Source: Minisyncoccota bacterium (GTDB lineage: Bacteria; Patescibacteriota; Minisyncoccia; Phycocordibacterales; UBA9973). Taken from it: a stretch of 44,768 bases of DNA. The notes beneath the pieces were generated by a model that worked only from the letters and a program-made list of their open reading frames with translations, was not told the origin of the DNA and made no database searches. The position numbers and the translations under genes were made by a program. Location of the stretch: contig JAGOUX010000006.1 of the NCBI GenBank assembly GCA_018061035.1, positions 1 to 44,768 on the forward strand. The letters are read 5' to 3'. Of the stretch, positions 43,618 to 44,768 are shown piece after piece. Position 1 is the stretch's first letter. Each line of letters opens with the position of its first letter.

Positions 43618-44001
43618 ATGATTAAAATCGAAAAAACACAAATATGGAAAAATGATGAACGAGGCATAGCTTACGGATTTTCTGCACGAAAAAGTTCATA
43701 CTTTATAGTCCTTAGTAGAAAGAAAGGCACTACTAGTGGAGACCATTACCACAAAGGCACAATTAAATCCAAAAACCCAGAGGTATTTTATTTCGTAAGT
43801 GGTAAAGCCGAATTGACGACTTGCGATATAAAAACAGGAGAAGAGAAAGTATTTCAATTAGAAGAAGGGGTAAAAATTGAGATACCTCCATACATATACC
43901 ATTCTTTTAAGGCACTTACCAATATAATTTTATTAGAACTAAATACTAATAAAGAAGATTTTGATAAATACGAGTCAGATACAGTTAAAGATATTCCTTA
44001 G
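43618..44001 (+). CDS. cupin-domain protein
   Basis: 127 aa single cupin. Metal-site pattern GDHYHKGTIKSKNPEVFYFVSGKAEL in the first motif (two His, one Glu), second motif IPPYIYHSFKAL with the third His. It resembles dTDP-sugar isomerase-like and WxcM-type cupins, but the substrate cannot be told. TATACT at 43602-43607 stands 10 bases before the ATG. Second protein gene of the array, functionally unrelated to its neighbours. Confidence 0.8.
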   Translation: MIKIEKTQIWKNDERGIAYGFSARKSSYFIVLSRKKGTTSGDHYHKGTIKSKNPEVFYFVSGKAELTTCDIKTGEEKVFQLEEGVKIEIPPYIYHSFKALTNIILLELNTNKEDFDKYESDTVKDIP

Positions 44002-44016
44002 GAGTTAATTATCGCC

Positions 44017-44103
44017 ATACGAACATCATCCCAAGTTCGGAGCATCAAAATTGACCTTATAATACAAGGGTCTGTTTTTTGATTTAGGATAATGTTCGAA
44101 CCT
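44017..44103 (+). repeat. array element R2 to spacer S2 (attC-like, 87 bp)
   Basis: Left edge 44017-44043 (TACGAACATCATCCC then AAGTTCGGAGC); right edge ends TTTAGGATAATGTTCG at 44099, the reverse complement of the left edge at 13 of 16 positions. The 64-nt spacer (44040-44103) carries a terminator, GACCTT with AAGGGTC then TGTTTTTT (44052-44080). Shortest, cleanest copy. Confidence 0.75.
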
Positions 44104-44108
44104 TTTGA

Positions 44109-44114
44109 TATAAT
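44109..44114 (+). promoter_or_regulatory. -10 of the LysE-type gene
   Basis: TATAAT preceded by TGA, 6 bases before ATG 44121; leaderless. It follows directly on the right edge of R2-S2. Confidence 0.65.
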
Positions 44115-44120
44115 AATGAA

Positions 44121-44732
44121 ATGAAATTTTTTAGAAATGGTTTATTAACAGGGTTAGCTCTTCAGTTTGCGATTGGTCCCGTTTTCTTTTATATAATAAA
44201 TTTAACACTACAAAAAACAATTTTTCATGGTTTGATAGGTGCCTTGGCGGTTGCTATTATTGATTTTTCATATGTCGGACTTGCAATATTAGGTATTGGA
44301 AAAATTTTAGAAAATAAAAAAGTTAAAAAAATATTTGGTATTATTAGTTCTGTTATTTTAGTTATTTTTGGTTTTATAATAATAAAAGGTATAACAAATA
44401 TAGATATTTCAAACAAAACAATAGGTTCAATAAGTTTATTGTCGAGCTTTGTTTCAGTATTACTTTTAACCATTTCTAATCCAATAACCATAGTTCTTTA
44501 TACTGGCATATTAGGCACAAGAGGGATAGATAAAGATTATACTAAAAAAGGGCTATTCATTTTTGGTTTTGGGATTGGAATGGCAACATTGATATTTATG
44601 AGTGCCTCAGTAAGTTTATTTTCTGTAATTAAAGGAGGTGTTCCCTTAATTTTAATTCAAACAATGAATTTAGTAGTAGGGTGTCTCCTTATTGGATACG
44701 GGGGATTAAGATTTATAAAGGTTTTGAAATAA
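44121..44732 (+). CDS. LysE/RhtB-family amino-acid exporter
   Basis: 203 aa, six predicted helices. The start FFRNGLLTGLALQFAIGPVFFYI is the family N-terminus with the conserved Gly-Pro. Other helices are ALAVAIIDFSYVGLAILGIG, IISSVILVIFGFIIIKGI, LLTISNPITIVLYTGILGT with the Asn-Pro motif, GFGIGMATLIFMSASVSLF and MNLVVGCLLIGYGGLRF. It probably exports an amino acid or similar small metabolite. Very AT-rich. Third protein gene of the array. Confidence 0.85.
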   Translation: MKFFRNGLLTGLALQFAIGPVFFYIINLTLQKTIFHGLIGALAVAIIDFSYVGLAILGIGKILENKKVKKIFGIISSVILVIFGFIIIKGITNIDISNKTIGSISLLSSFVSVLLLTISNPITIVLYTGILGTRGIDKDYTKKGLFIFGFGIGMATLIFMSASVSLFSVIKGGVPLILIQTMNLVVGCLLIGYGGLRFIKVLK

Positions 44733-44737
44733 TACTA

Positions 44738-44764
44738 ATTCGAACATCGTCCCAAGTTCGGAGC
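44738..44764 (+). repeat. array element R3 (left edge only)
   Basis: 27 bases matching R1 and R2 (TTCGAACATCGTCCC then AAGTTCGGAGC), directly after the LysE-type stop. The window ends 4 bases later, so the array continues outside. Confidence 0.85.
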
Positions 44765-44768
44765 CTGT

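Noticed and set aside
43342-44764. CRISPR array
   Set aside because: The 27-base elements are separated by whole genes rather than by short spacers of even length, and there are no cas genes.

Overview
The window looks like a chromosomal stretch from an ultra-small bacterium of the Candidate Phyla Radiation (Patescibacteria, Parcubacteria-like). Signs are AT-rich DNA, shortened informational proteins (RpoB 1056 aa, SMC 713 aa, ProRS without an editing insertion), a NusB-Nudix fusion, a DUF378 protein, and a diversity-generating retroelement of the kind common in that group. Assignment to a lineage is inference. All 37 protein genes listed (counting the frameshifted avd and both halves of the split YibE/F gene) end in TAA or TAG. 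None ends in TGA and none contains an in-frame TGA.

Layout. 1-8716: rpmF, nusB-Nudix, rnc, a miniature smc with a Rad50-like CxxC hook, capA-like, rnr, rpsP, khpA, trmD. 8717-9175: a GC-rich small gene with a strong Shine-Dalgarno, apparently foreign. 9202-21248: rpoB, rpoC, two membrane-anchored proteins sharing a duplicated anchor, dnaG, rpoD. 21253-27732: envelope and redox genes, including a DsbA-like protein whose two halves are in swapped order, a glycosyltransferase and a large secreted SGNH hydrolase. 27779-34371: tRNA-Thr, tsf, rpsB, proS, mreB, mreC, tgt. 34373-38094: a diversity-generating retroelement (target with variable repeat, template repeat, frameshifted avd on the minus strand, reverse transcriptase). 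38111-41881: SpeA-like decarboxylase, DUF192, rnpB, a candidate small RNA, a YibE/F gene with an in-frame stop, tRNA-Ala. 41945-42358: a second GC-rich small gene. 42430 to the end: tRNA-Asn followed by an array of unrelated single-gene units (racemase, cupin, LysE-type exporter) and a tRNA-like RNA, separated by repeated elements.

Regulation. Many genes have a -35/-10 promoter whose -10 hexamer lies only 5 to 12 bases before the start codon, often with an extended TGn motif, which implies leaderless or nearly leaderless mRNAs (smc, rpsP, rpsB, proS, the glycosyltransferase, the retroelement target, DUF192, racemase, LysE). This spacing also decides several start codons. Strong Shine-Dalgarno sites appear mainly in the two GC-rich insertions.

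Most noteworthy: (1) the tRNA-Asn-anchored cassette array with three spacers of exactly 64 nt and attC-like inverted repeats; (2) the retroelement, with 19 of 19 template/variable differences at template adenines and a GA microsatellite inside the divergent 5' ends of avd and the reverse transcriptase; (3) the apparently circularly permuted DsbA-like protein; (4) the complete absence of TGA stops; (5) the zinc-hook mini-SMC.
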